A DNA stretch of 64,000 bases from RPQJ01 sp963778185 (lineage in GTDB: Bacteria > Pseudomonadota > Gammaproteobacteria > Steroidobacterales > Steroidobacteraceae), in the NCBI GenBank assembly GCA_963778185.1, contig CAVZTF010000003.1, positions 868,001 through 932,000 of the forward strand, in the 5' to 3' direction. This document shows positions 24,974-32,923 of this stretch, piece after piece; the stretch's first letter is position 1, and every line of letters starts with the position of its first letter. The notes under the pieces are model-generated. The model ran no database searches. It was given only the letters and a program-made list of their open reading frames with translations, and was not told the DNA's origin. A program made the translations under genes and the position numbers.

Positions 24974-26041
24974 TCAATACTCGTGGAACATCTTCTGGAT
25001 CCGTACCGGGTCCGTCGCCTTCGTCAGCGCGAGCTGCAGCAGCACGCGCGACTTGGCCGGGTTCAGTTCGCCCGAGGCGACGAAGCCCTTCTCGTCGTCG
25101 TTGACCTCGTTGTTGCGGAGCACGATGCCCTCGGCGAGGCGCGTGCTGCGTACCACGGCGATGCCGCTCTTCGCGGCCTTGGTGAGCGCGTCCAGCGCCG
25201 GTGTCGTCATGTTGCCGTCGCCCACGCCCGCCACCACGATGCCTTTCGCGCCGTTCTTGATGGCGGCGTCGATCAGGTCGGCACTCATGCTGGCGTGTGC
25301 ATAGATCACGTCCACGCGGGGCAGCTTGTCGAGGGCATCCACCGAGAACTCGCTCGCCGGCCCGAGCTTGCGGTCCATCGACTCGAACCACTCGATCTTG
25401 CCGGTGTGCACCACGCCTGCCGGACCCCGGTTCAGGCTCTGGAACGTCTGCACGCTGGTGGTGTCCGTCTTCGTCACGTTGCGCGCGTAGTGGATCGTGT
25501 CGTTGAGCACGACGAGCGTGCCCTTCCCCATCGCGCGCGGATCGGCCACGACGGCGACGCCGTTGTAGATGTTTCCGGGACCGTCAGCACTGATGGCCGT
25601 CGCCGGTCGCATCGAGCCCACCATCACCACCGGCTTGTCGCTCTTGGTGACCAGCGACAGGAAGTAGCTCGTCTCCTCGAGCGTGTCCGTGCCGTGCGTG
25701 ATCAGGATGCCGCCGGTGCCAGGCTCGGTCAGCACGGCGTTGACGCGCTTCGCGAGCTTGAGCCAGATCTCGTCGTTCATGTCCTGGCTGCCGATGTTCG
25801 CGACCTGCTCGCCCGTGATGACGGCGAGCTTGTCGAGGTTCGGTACCGCCTTGAGCAGCGAGTTCACGTCATAGGCGCCCGACTTGTAGCCGTAGTCCGT
25901 CGCGCTCGCCTGGGCGCCCGCGATGGTGCCGCCGGTCGCCAGTACGCGGATGTTCGGCAGGTCCGCGGCCTGCGCAGCGATGGCGAAGCCGCCCATCGCC
26001 ACGAGGGTCCGGATGCTGAGGATCGGCGACCTGTGTTTCAT
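24974..26041 (-). CDS. ansB: periplasmic type II L-asparaginase
   Basis: This 355-residue enzyme hydrolyses asparagine (often also glutamine) to the acid and ammonia. Both active-site regions are present: LATGGTIAGAQ with nucleophile Thr39, and ITHGTDTLEET with Thr118-Asp119. A signal peptide ends around AIAAQAA (residue 26), so it acts in the periplasm. I chose ATG 26041 because it is preceded by a GGAG site and starts the signal peptide. Two upstream Met codons would spoil that signal. A 7-bp GC-rich hairpin sits in its leader. Confidence 0.92.
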   Translation of the reverse strand: MKHRSPILSIRTLVAMGGFAIAAQAADLPNIRVLATGGTIAGAQASATDYGYKSGAYDVNSLLKAVPNLDKLAVITGEQVANIGSQDMNDEIWLKLAKRVNAVLTEPGTGGILITHGTDTLEETSYFLSLVTKSDKPVVMVGSMRPATAISADGPGNIYNGVAVVADPRAMGKGTLVVLNDTIHYARNVTKTDTTSVQTFQSLNRGPAGVVHTGKIEWFESMDRKLGPASEFSVDALDKLPRVDVIYAHASMSADLIDAAIKNGAKGIVVAGVGDGNMTTPALDALTKAAKSGIAVVRSTRLAEGIVLRNNEVNDDEKGFVASGELNPAKSRVLLQLALTKATDPVRIQKMFHEY

Positions 26042-26063
26042 GACTGTTACTCCGTTCATTGCA

Positions 26064-26082
26064 GGCCGGCCCGTCGCCGGCC
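26064..26082 (-). promoter_or_regulatory. GC-rich hairpin in the asparaginase leader
   Basis: GGCCGGC and GCCGGCC pair perfectly (7 bp) around a 5-base loop. The structure ends about 22 bases before the asparaginase ATG, just ahead of its ribosome site. It could affect translation or be a protein-binding site; there is no direct evidence for either. Confidence 0.35.
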
Positions 26083-26395
26083 GTATTCCATTCATTCCCG
26101 TCTCGGCTGTCGGCGACGATGCGGTCGATGAACTCCGGCTCTAGCGGCTCCAGCGTGATCGCGCTGTGGCGTTTGTAGTGCTTCACCAGCACCGGGTCCG
26201 GGTCCTTCGCAATTGGCGCATCGCAAAGGTTGCTCTCGTGCACAACGATCGCTTGTACGGGAAGGGACCCAGCGAGGCAGGGCGTATCCATCGGCGTGCT
26301 TCATTGGCCGTCGGCTAGCCGCGCAGGGCATGCCGCCGACGCCCAACGGCAGGCCCATCGCGCGCCTGCAGGATTCCTTGCAGCCAGGCCATGGC
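26083..26395. other. stretch with no convincing gene
   Basis: Between the asparaginase leader and the end of the NodT-type gene I see no supported gene. A minus-strand open stretch from 26291 reads PVLVKHYKRHSAITLEPLEPEFIDRIVADSRDGNE and then runs into the asparaginase gene in another frame. It has no ribosome site and no family I recognise. It could be the worn end of a lost gene. Confidence 0.5.
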
Positions 26396-27811
26396 TCACC
26401 GCTCTGATTGGGCGACCGGCGCTGGGGCCGGAGCCGTGTCGAAACCTCCACCCAGGGCCAGGTACAAATTCACCCGCTGTACGAGTTGCTCGGTCCGCAC
26501 GCGCACCAGCGCCGAGCGCGAGCCGTGCACCGCCAGCTGCTGCCGGCTTACGCCGCGCAGGTCCCCGGACCCGACACGGTGGCGCACCCCGGCGAGTTCG
26601 AGGGCCTGCTGGTTTGCCGCCAGCGCCCGGTTCAGCACGACTTCCCGGTTGCGTGCGGCGATGTCGGCCGAAAGCGCATCCTCGACCTCGCCGAAGGCCC
26701 GGGCGCCGACTCGACCGTATTCTGCGATCGCCTGGCGCTGCTCGGCCGTGCGGATGCGCACCTGCGTCTGCAGCGCGCCGCCGTAGAAGACCGGCTGCAA
26801 CAGGCTCGCGCCCGCGCTCCACACCGGGTTGTCCCGGTCCTGCAGCACGAACAGGTCACTCGAGATGTCGCTGACGTTGGCCGTCAGCGATATGCTCGGC
26901 AGGCGCGCCGCCTTGGCCTCCTCGACGCCGTAGAAGGCAGCGGCTACCCGCCGGTCGGCCGCGACGACGTCGGGCCGCCGCTCGAGCAGCTCCGACGGCA
27001 GACCGGCGGGCACCGGGCTCGGCGGCCTCGCGAACTCGGTCGCCACCTCGACGTCCGCTGCCGGATACCGCCCGAGCAGCGCTTCGAGTGCCCGCAACGA
27101 TTGCTGGCGCGCGAGCCTGAACTGCTCGACCGAGTCGCGGAAAGTCTCGGCATTCGCCCGCTCCAGGGCTGAGTCGTAGGCATCGCCCGACCCGACGCGT
27201 TGCCGCTGCTCGGCCAGCGCGACCAGTTGCCCGGAGGCGGCAACCATCTCCTCGGCCAGCTGCTGCTGCAGGCCGGCCTCGACGGCCAGGAAATAGGACT
27301 TGGCCACCAGCGCGGCGACGGATTGCCGGGCGTACTCGGTGTCTGCGATGACCGACTCATAGCTGGCCTTGCTGGCCGCACGCGCGGACCGCACGCGCCC
27401 CCAGAGGTCGAGTTCCCAGGTTGCATAGAGGCCGGCGCCCTGGATACCGGAGGCGTCACCGCCCGTCGGTCCGCCCCCGCGGGCGAGCAGGTTCACCTGC
27501 GGGTAGAGCGTGGAATCCGCGAGGTTCGCGTACTCGGAGGCCACCTGCACGCGCGCCGCCGCGACCAGCAGGTCGGGGTTGTGCGACATCGCCTCGGCGA
27601 CCAGCGCGTCGAGGCGCGCATCGTCGAAGATCGCGAGCCACGCCCCCGCGGCCGCACCGGCGGATGCTTCCCCGCCGGTCCAGTCGGCGGGAACCGCGAT
27701 GCCCGGCATGGCCTGCGGGCGGATGTCTTCCGGCTTGGGCGGCGCCTTCAGCGCACAGCCGGGCAGTGCCAGAAGCACCGCCAGCGCAAGCGTCGTGTTG
27801 CGTGTGCTCAT
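26396..27811 (-). CDS. NodT-type outer-membrane efflux lipoprotein
   Basis: This 471-residue TolC-like channel has a lipoprotein signal (LALAVLLALPG-Cys19). The two repeated halves are rich in long helices typical of the outer-membrane efflux family: ARVQVASEYANLADSTLYPQVNLLARGGG in the first, and RRVAAAFYGVEEAKAARLPSISLTANV in the second. It would form the outer-membrane duct of a tripartite exporter. It is last in a five-gene operon, four bases after the HlyD-type gene. Confidence 0.92.
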   Translation of the reverse strand: MSTRNTTLALAVLLALPGCALKAPPKPEDIRPQAMPGIAVPADWTGGEASAGAAAGAWLAIFDDARLDALVAEAMSHNPDLLVAAARVQVASEYANLADSTLYPQVNLLARGGGPTGGDASGIQGAGLYATWELDLWGRVRSARAASKASYESVIADTEYARQSVAALVAKSYFLAVEAGLQQQLAEEMVAASGQLVALAEQRQRVGSGDAYDSALERANAETFRDSVEQFRLARQQSLRALEALLGRYPAADVEVATEFARPPSPVPAGLPSELLERRPDVVAADRRVAAAFYGVEEAKAARLPSISLTANVSDISSDLFVLQDRDNPVWSAGASLLQPVFYGGALQTQVRIRTAEQRQAIAEYGRVGARAFGEVEDALSADIAARNREVVLNRALAANQQALELAGVRHRVGSGDLRGVSRQQLAVHGSRSALVRVRTEQLVQRVNLYLALGGGFDTAPAPAPVAQSER

Positions 27812-27815
27812 GGCA

Positions 27816-28955
27816 TCAGTGCAGCTTCAGGATGAGGTAGTCCGTGTAGGCGCCGACGCGCAGGATGACCATGCGCACGATGTGAATGGCCTTCGCGTGC
27901 TCGGTGTAGATCGCCGCGTGGCCCGCCGCGCCGGCCGCCACCAGCAGCTCGCGGTCCTTCTCGTCGATGTCGAACTTCACCGCGAAGCGGTTCGGGGGCG
28001 CCGCAAGCACGCCGGTCATCGGCAACGTGCCGGTCGCAGGCATCTGCCCCATGCCCTGGGCCCAGATCACGGAATCGACTTTCGCCCGGATGACGCGGCC
28101 CGGATTGGTCTTCAGCGTGAACTCGGCGTAGTTGCCCGGCGCGACCTGGTGCAGCTCGTTCTGGTAGTAGAGCGCAACGACCTGGCCCTCGGCCTCGACG
28201 AGCGTCATCACCGGATTGAACGGCATGCCGGCGACGAACGCGCCGGGCCTCAGCGCGAGGTTAATGACAAAACAGTCGCAGGGCGAAACGACGGTGGTCT
28301 GCTCGAGCTCCCACTCGGCATTCGCCAGATCCGCCTTGATCTTCGCAACGGATGCGATGTCCCCGTCGACGATCGCGGCCAGCTGGGCGCGGACCTGTGC
28401 CTCGTTGGCAATGGACGTGCCGAACTGTGCCTCGAGGTCGCGCAGGTTCGCCTCCGCCTGCTCCAGGTCGAACTTGTTGCCGGCGCCGGTGGCGGCCAGT
28501 TCCTGGTTCTGCTGCACACGCTTGCGAGCCAGGTCGATGCGCGTGCGCAGTGCCGCCGTGCTTCCAACCGCCGACTTCAATTGCTCCCGCAGCTGCTCAG
28601 TGCCGCCCTCGGCGCCGACCAGCTGAGCCTTGAGGCTGTTGACGGTGAGCTGGTACGGAGTGGGGTCCACTCGGAACAGCACGTCTCCCTTCTTGACGAG
28701 CCGGTTGCCCTCCTCGACCGGCACCTCGATCACGCGCCCGCGAACCTGCGAGACGATGGGGATCGTGTACTTGTAAACGCGCACGTCGGCCGACGACGGG
28801 GCGACGACGTTCAGCACCAGGATGAGTGCGGTCAGCGCGACGATCGGGATGATGACGACCGTGACCTTGCTGGTCGTGTTCCAAGGCAGCCACTTGAACT
28901 TGATGAAGATCAGCCAGACGAAGAAGCTGTAGATTCCAAGCAGGAGAATTTCCAT
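27816..28955 (-). CDS. HlyD-family membrane fusion protein (YiaV-like)
   Basis: This 379-residue periplasmic adaptor has two N-terminal hydrophobic segments, residues 3-20 and 33-52. A biotinyl-lipoyl half-motif follows (VRGRVIEVPVEEGNRLVKKGDVLFRVDPTPYQ), then a long coiled-coil hairpin of about residues 85-205 and a beta-barrel domain (GAFVAGMPFNPVMTLVEAEG). The architecture and its pairing with a DUF3302 gene match E. coli YiaV/YiaW. No ABC or RND pump gene is in the operon, so the energising partner is unknown. Its ATG shares a base with the stop of the DUF3302 gene. Confidence 0.88.
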   Translation of the reverse strand: MEILLLGIYSFFVWLIFIKFKWLPWNTTSKVTVVIIPIVALTALILVLNVVAPSSADVRVYKYTIPIVSQVRGRVIEVPVEEGNRLVKKGDVLFRVDPTPYQLTVNSLKAQLVGAEGGTEQLREQLKSAVGSTAALRTRIDLARKRVQQNQELAATGAGNKFDLEQAEANLRDLEAQFGTSIANEAQVRAQLAAIVDGDIASVAKIKADLANAEWELEQTTVVSPCDCFVINLALRPGAFVAGMPFNPVMTLVEAEGQVVALYYQNELHQVAPGNYAEFTLKTNPGRVIRAKVDSVIWAQGMGQMPATGTLPMTGVLAAPPNRFAVKFDIDEKDRELLVAAGAAGHAAIYTEHAKAIHIVRMVILRVGAYTDYLILKLH

Positions 28956-29524
28956 CAGCGCGCCTCCTCCGCCCTGGACGCCAGCCGCGGCTCGAGGGCC
29001 GCGAGCTGGTCGCGGATCGCCGACAGTTCCTCGGGCACCCCGCCCTGCGACACGAGCGTGTCGAGATCGGCCCGCAGCCGCGCGACGTCATCGCGCAGGT
29101 CGCGCGCTTCCGCGCCCTCCCTCGCAGCGAGCTCGGCGTAGTAGTCCTCGTGCTTGTCCGTGCCGTAGGCCATCTTGTGAAGCACGGGCTTCGTGTAGGC
29201 CCAAAGCCACGCCAGTGGCCACAGCAACCCACCGAATACCAGGGACAGCAGGCAGAGCACCTGGATGGCCTCGGTCTGTGGGTGATGGCGCTTGTGCGCG
29301 ATCTTCTCGGGCAGCACGTGCACCAGCCAGAACACCGTGATGAGCACGATCGGAACCACGATGATCACCACTATGGCCATCACGTTCGCTGCCTTCGCGA
29401 GCGTCTCGCCTTGCAGGAACGACGCGTGCGCCGGCATGGCCACGATCATCGCGGCCGCTGCTGCAGCGATCGCTCGGCCGTGGGCCAGCACGCCCTGTCT
29501 CAAGATTCGGGACATCGTGTTCAT
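28955..29524 (-). CDS. DUF3302 (YiaW-like) inner-membrane protein
   Basis: This 189-residue protein has a signal-like N terminus, then two membrane helices: ANVMAIVVIIVVPIVLITVFWLVHV and VLCLLSLVFGGLLWPLAWLWAYT. The DUF3302 signature LPEKIAHKRHHPQTEAIQ lies between them. The last 60 residues form a charged coiled coil (LRDDVARLRADLDTLVSQ...). The family is always found beside a HlyD-type adaptor, as here, so it is probably the adaptor's membrane partner. ATG 29524 gives the signal peptide; upstream extension lies in the AI-2E gene. Confidence 0.86.
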   Translation of the reverse strand: MNTMSRILRQGVLAHGRAIAAAAAAMIVAMPAHASFLQGETLAKAANVMAIVVIIVVPIVLITVFWLVHVLPEKIAHKRHHPQTEAIQVLCLLSLVFGGLLWPLAWLWAYTKPVLHKMAYGTDKHEDYYAELAAREGAEARDLRDDVARLRADLDTLVSQGGVPEELSAIRDQLAALEPRLASRAEEAR

Positions 29525-29531
29525 CCTCTTC

Positions 29532-30611
29532 TCAGGTTTTCGTTCCAGAGTCACCCGACGTTGCAGCGGCTCCCCCGACCCAGTCGTCCACCAGCGTGTA
29601 TGCGACCGCGAGCACCACCGGTCCCACGAAGATCCCGACGACACCGAAAGCCACGAGCCCGCCGATCACGCCGGCGAAAATAAGCATCAGCGGGAGGTCG
29701 GCGCCGCGGCGGATCAGCACCGGCCGCACGAAGTTGTCCATGGTCCCGACGACGAGCGACCACACTAGCAGGAATGTTCCCCAGCCTGCGCCCAGGCTGA
29801 AATACGCCCAGGCCGTCGCGCCCAGCAACACCAGGATCGGACCGATCTGGGCTATGCAAAAGGCGAACATGATCGCCGTCAGCACGCCGGCAAAGGGCAC
29901 GCCCGCGATCGCGAGCCCGATGCCGCCGAGCGCCGACTGCAACAATGCCGTGACGACGACGCCGAGCGCCACTCCGCGGATGGCCTGGCCGGCGAGTACG
30001 ACCATCCGGTCGCCTTGCTCACTGGCCAGCCTGCGGCCGAAGCTCCGGATCCAGGTGGCCCAGGATTCGCCGCCGGCGTACAGGACCGCCGAAAGGATCA
30101 CGATCAGGAGGAACTGCACGAGCACGAGCGCAAAGCTGCCCGCCTGGTGGGCGAGCCACGCGGCCGCGGCGCGAGCGTGCGGCTGGACCTGCGCGATCAG
30201 GTCGGCCATGCCTTCGCTGGCCAACTGGTTCCAGGTCGCCTCGACACGCTCGCCCGCCAGCGGCACCTTGCCGAGCCACTCGGGCGCGGCGGGAAACTGC
30301 GCCGTCGGCAGGCGCTCGAGCAGAGCAACGAGGTCGTCGGCATGCCCGAGGATCGCCTGGAGCGCGACGCCGAGCGGCACGATCAGGATCGCCAGCAGAC
30401 CGAGCGACATCACGGTGACCGCGGGCCCCCGGCGCCCTCCGAACGCGCGCTCGACGCGACGCATGATCGGCCAGGTGGCCACGACGATCGTGACTGCCCA
30501 GATGAACGCCGCGAGGAACGGACTCAGGATCCACAGGGATCCCGCTATCAGTCCGCCGATGAACAGCACCGACAGGGTGATCCGGGCCAGGTCGGTGTGC
30601 TGCGCGCTCAT
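29532..30611 (-). CDS. AI-2E family transporter (PerM/YdiK-like)
   Basis: This 359-residue membrane protein has seven to eight helices and the AI-2E-transporter family features: a paired N-terminal hairpin, a soluble middle (residues ~90-150), and a C-terminal block GVALGVVVTALLQSALGGIGLAIAGVPFAGVLTAIMFAFCIAQIGP. LPLMLIFAGVIGGLVAFGVVGIFVGPVVLAVAY closes the domain. Despite the family name, most members are not shown to move autoinducer 2; some are Na+/H+ antiporters. It is the second gene of the five-gene operon. Confidence 0.9.
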   Translation of the reverse strand: MSAQHTDLARITLSVLFIGGLIAGSLWILSPFLAAFIWAVTIVVATWPIMRRVERAFGGRRGPAVTVMSLGLLAILIVPLGVALQAILGHADDLVALLERLPTAQFPAAPEWLGKVPLAGERVEATWNQLASEGMADLIAQVQPHARAAAAWLAHQAGSFALVLVQFLLIVILSAVLYAGGESWATWIRSFGRRLASEQGDRMVVLAGQAIRGVALGVVVTALLQSALGGIGLAIAGVPFAGVLTAIMFAFCIAQIGPILVLLGATAWAYFSLGAGWGTFLLVWSLVVGTMDNFVRPVLIRRGADLPLMLIFAGVIGGLVAFGVVGIFVGPVVLAVAYTLVDDWVGGAAATSGDSGTKT

Positions 30612-30624
30612 GGAGGGTCCCCCA

Positions 30625-31545
30625 CTACCACGCCCGCTGCAGCGTGATGCCGTAGGTCGTGAAATCCGCGCCGATGCGGGTCGTCACGCCCTTGGACCAC
30701 GCCAGCTTGACCGAATACCGCTCGTGGATGGGAATGGACGTCGTCATGCCGACTCGCGTCGATTCCTGGAGGTCCCTCGACTTCACGCCGTCCACCGTCG
30801 TCCGCCCGCCGGTGTAGTACGTCAGGTCGGCGGCGACCCACAGGTTGCGGCGGAACGTGTAGCTGGCATGGGCCTGGGCGGAGGTCACCGGGTCCTGCTC
30901 CTTGCGCTGGCCACCGAAGAAATCGTCGTTGTCGGCGAAGAACCAGGCCCCGCCCGCCAGCTCGAACGACCATGCGCCGAGCGGCTGGTACAGGCCGATC
31001 TCCGTCTTCATGGCCCAGCGATTCGACCCGAGGTTCACGAGCTTGCTCGAATCGTACTCGCCCGTCGGGGCCACCAGCGTCACGCTGGCGCCGACACCCG
31101 TGGATCGGGGCTGCGCGGCGTATTCCCTGGGCCCGAGGGCCGGTCCACCGACGAGGTTCACCGCCAGCCGCAGGCGCATGTCGGCCAGACCGGAACGCCG
31201 TACCGATTGCTGCTCCTCGAATACTTCGCCGCTGACGTCGCCCCAGGCATAGGGGACGGCAAGCCCCAGGCTCGCGGTCCGCCCGAACAGGCCGAAGGTG
31301 CGCAGGTAACCGAGCGCCGCCGTGTTGATCGTGGCTTCGACGTCGTCCAGCGGGAGCGACGGATCCAGGGCGATTCCTCCCGACGACTGGCTCACCGTTG
31401 CCGTAGCGAAGTTCAGGCCCGTGGGCGCAGGCACGTAGGAGCGCGGCTCCATTTCCTGCGCACAGGCAGGTGCTGCAGCCGCTGCGGACGCGGCCACGAC
31501 TAGCCAGGCGGCAATGCAGGGATGCCGTCGCATGCTGATCCTCAT
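30625..31545 (-). CDS. MetA-pathway-of-phenol-degradation family outer-membrane protein
   Basis: This 306-residue outer-membrane beta-barrel has a signal peptide ending PACAQ. The pattern of alternating strands (RLRLAVNLVG, GVGASVTLVAPTGEYD, VAADLTYYTGGRTTVDG) and the final aromatic residue W are typical of the phenol MetA family, often called putative transporter. It opens the export operon and is 13 bases from the AI-2E gene. ATG 31545 or the Met four codons later could start it. Confidence 0.82.
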   Translation of the reverse strand: MRISMRRHPCIAAWLVVAASAAAAAPACAQEMEPRSYVPAPTGLNFATATVSQSSGGIALDPSLPLDDVEATINTAALGYLRTFGLFGRTASLGLAVPYAWGDVSGEVFEEQQSVRRSGLADMRLRLAVNLVGGPALGPREYAAQPRSTGVGASVTLVAPTGEYDSSKLVNLGSNRWAMKTEIGLYQPLGAWSFELAGGAWFFADNDDFFGGQRKEQDPVTSAQAHASYTFRRNLWVAADLTYYTGGRTTVDGVKSRDLQESTRVGMTTSIPIHERYSVKLAWSKGVTTRIGADFTTYGITLQRAW

Positions 31546-31662
31546 GCCGCACTGTGCCCATAAGGGACGCTCCGCTCAATAGGCCTCGTCCGCGTGCTTG
31601 TACGGGTACCTGGACTCCCGGTAGCCGTGCCGCTTCTGCCGCGCCGGACCGGGTGACGAACG

Positions 31663-31678
31663 AGGGGGCGAACCCCCT
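31663..31678 (-). terminator. UUCG-capped hairpin after the amidohydrolase gene
   Basis: On the minus strand AGGGGG-TTCG-CCCCCT forms a 6-bp stem closed by a UUCG tetraloop, about 56 bases past the amidohydrolase stop. No T-run follows, so it is not a textbook intrinsic terminator. It may slow polymerase or protect the 3' end of the upstream message. Confidence 0.4.
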
Positions 31679-31733
31679 ATACGACTCCGCAGACAACTCG
31701 TCCCGCGCGCGACCTGACGGAACGAAGTCGAGG

Positions 31734-32870
31734 TCATTCGACCGGCGGCTTGTACCCGGATACCGGGGTCGGCTGGGGCACCGGCTTCGGTTTGCCGACG
31801 TTCGCCTTCTCCCATGCGCGAACCCTCGCACGCGCCGCGTCGAACAGCCGCTCATAGTTTCCAAAGAGCACCGCCTGGCGCGCCTCCGGCGTGAGTTCCT
31901 TCCAGAGCGGCTCGTAGGCTTTGTAGACCGCCATCGGCGCATCGATGCCGCCGGGCGCGACGACGTCCGACCCGAACAGGAAGCGGTCCGGGTGCGCGTT
32001 GATGAGTGCCGCCACAGTCTTCACCGCCTCCGGGCTGCTGGTGACGTACTTCGCGGTCTCGTCCCAGGAAATGTCGAGATAGAGGTGCTTCAGTTCGGGG
32101 TTGGCGAGCGCGCGCTCGAAGATACCGAGCTGCCCCTCGACCGGCCGCACGATGCGGCCGACGCCGAGGTGCGCCCAGATCACCGTCGTGTCCGGGTGCT
32201 GCACCAGCAGTTCCTTCATCTGGAGCACCAGGTAAGGCTCCTGGCCGGGCTTCGGGAACGGCATGTCGATGTCGTTGTGCAGGAGCACGACCAGTCCGAC
32301 CTCGCCGGCAAAGTCCAGGATGCGGTGCAGCGCCGGGTCACTGAGCGTGGCCGGGCCGCCCGCGATCTTCGAGGAAACGAACTCCTTGTGGATCGAGAAC
32401 TCGCCGATGCCCGAGAAGACGCCCGGGAACGTCTCCAGCACGCGACGGATGTGGTCCGCAGCGTACATGTCGGCGGGGTTGAAGCCGATGATCATCGGGT
32501 CGAGGCGCGCCTGCTGCTCCGGCGGCAGCGACTTGTACGCCATTGCGATGAAGGCATCGGTGAACGAGTAGTAGTAGAGCGGCGCGTCCGTCTGCAGGTA
32601 GTAGGTCGGCGCGAAGTCGCCGGTGTTCCCGTACTGCCACATCTGCTGCAACGGCAGCCCGAAGACGGTGGACCGCTTGACCACACCGTCCATCATCTTC
32701 ACGTAATCCTTGAGGTCGGTGCCCTCGTGGACGTAGTTGGTCAGGTGGAAGTGCGAATCGTTGTATACGTACCCTGCGCGAGCCGTGGCATCCGCCAGGG
32801 CGCTGGCAGGTGCCAGCGACGCGAGTGCGAGCGCCGCGGCGAGGCACGAAACGGTGTGTCTGTCGCACAT
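31734..32870 (-). CDS. exported amidohydrolase (amidohydrolase-2 family)
   Basis: This 378-residue metal-dependent TIM-barrel hydrolase has a signal peptide (LAAALALASLAPASALA). Metal ligands are visible: His40 and His42 in DSHFHL, the histidines of LLHNDI and WAHLG, and the Asp of FGSD. The Pro-rich C-terminal tail (KPKPVPQPTPVSGYKPP) is probably disordered. The substrate is unknown. Export is uncommon for this family and fits the neighbouring periplasmic glutaminase and porins. It is separated from the upstream porin by about 53 bases. Confidence 0.85.
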   Translation of the reverse strand: MCDRHTVSCLAAALALASLAPASALADATARAGYVYNDSHFHLTNYVHEGTDLKDYVKMMDGVVKRSTVFGLPLQQMWQYGNTGDFAPTYYLQTDAPLYYYSFTDAFIAMAYKSLPPEQQARLDPMIIGFNPADMYAADHIRRVLETFPGVFSGIGEFSIHKEFVSSKIAGGPATLSDPALHRILDFAGEVGLVVLLHNDIDMPFPKPGQEPYLVLQMKELLVQHPDTTVIWAHLGVGRIVRPVEGQLGIFERALANPELKHLYLDISWDETAKYVTSSPEAVKTVAALINAHPDRFLFGSDVVAPGGIDAPMAVYKAYEPLWKELTPEARQAVLFGNYERLFDAARARVRAWEKANVGKPKPVPQPTPVSGYKPPVE

Positions 32871-32923
32871 GGTTCAAGTGTCCAATTGAAGGCCGCCCAG
32901 GTGTCTGGATTCCACTCCCTGGC

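Noticed and set aside
24974..26095. Upstream Met codons of the asparaginase as the true start
   Set aside because: They would put a polar stretch before the signal peptide; ATG 26041 has the ribosome site and begins the signal.
26090..26291. Small minus-strand open frame upstream of the asparaginase
   Set aside because: It has no ribosome site, no recognised family, and it runs into the asparaginase gene in another frame; at best a gene remnant.
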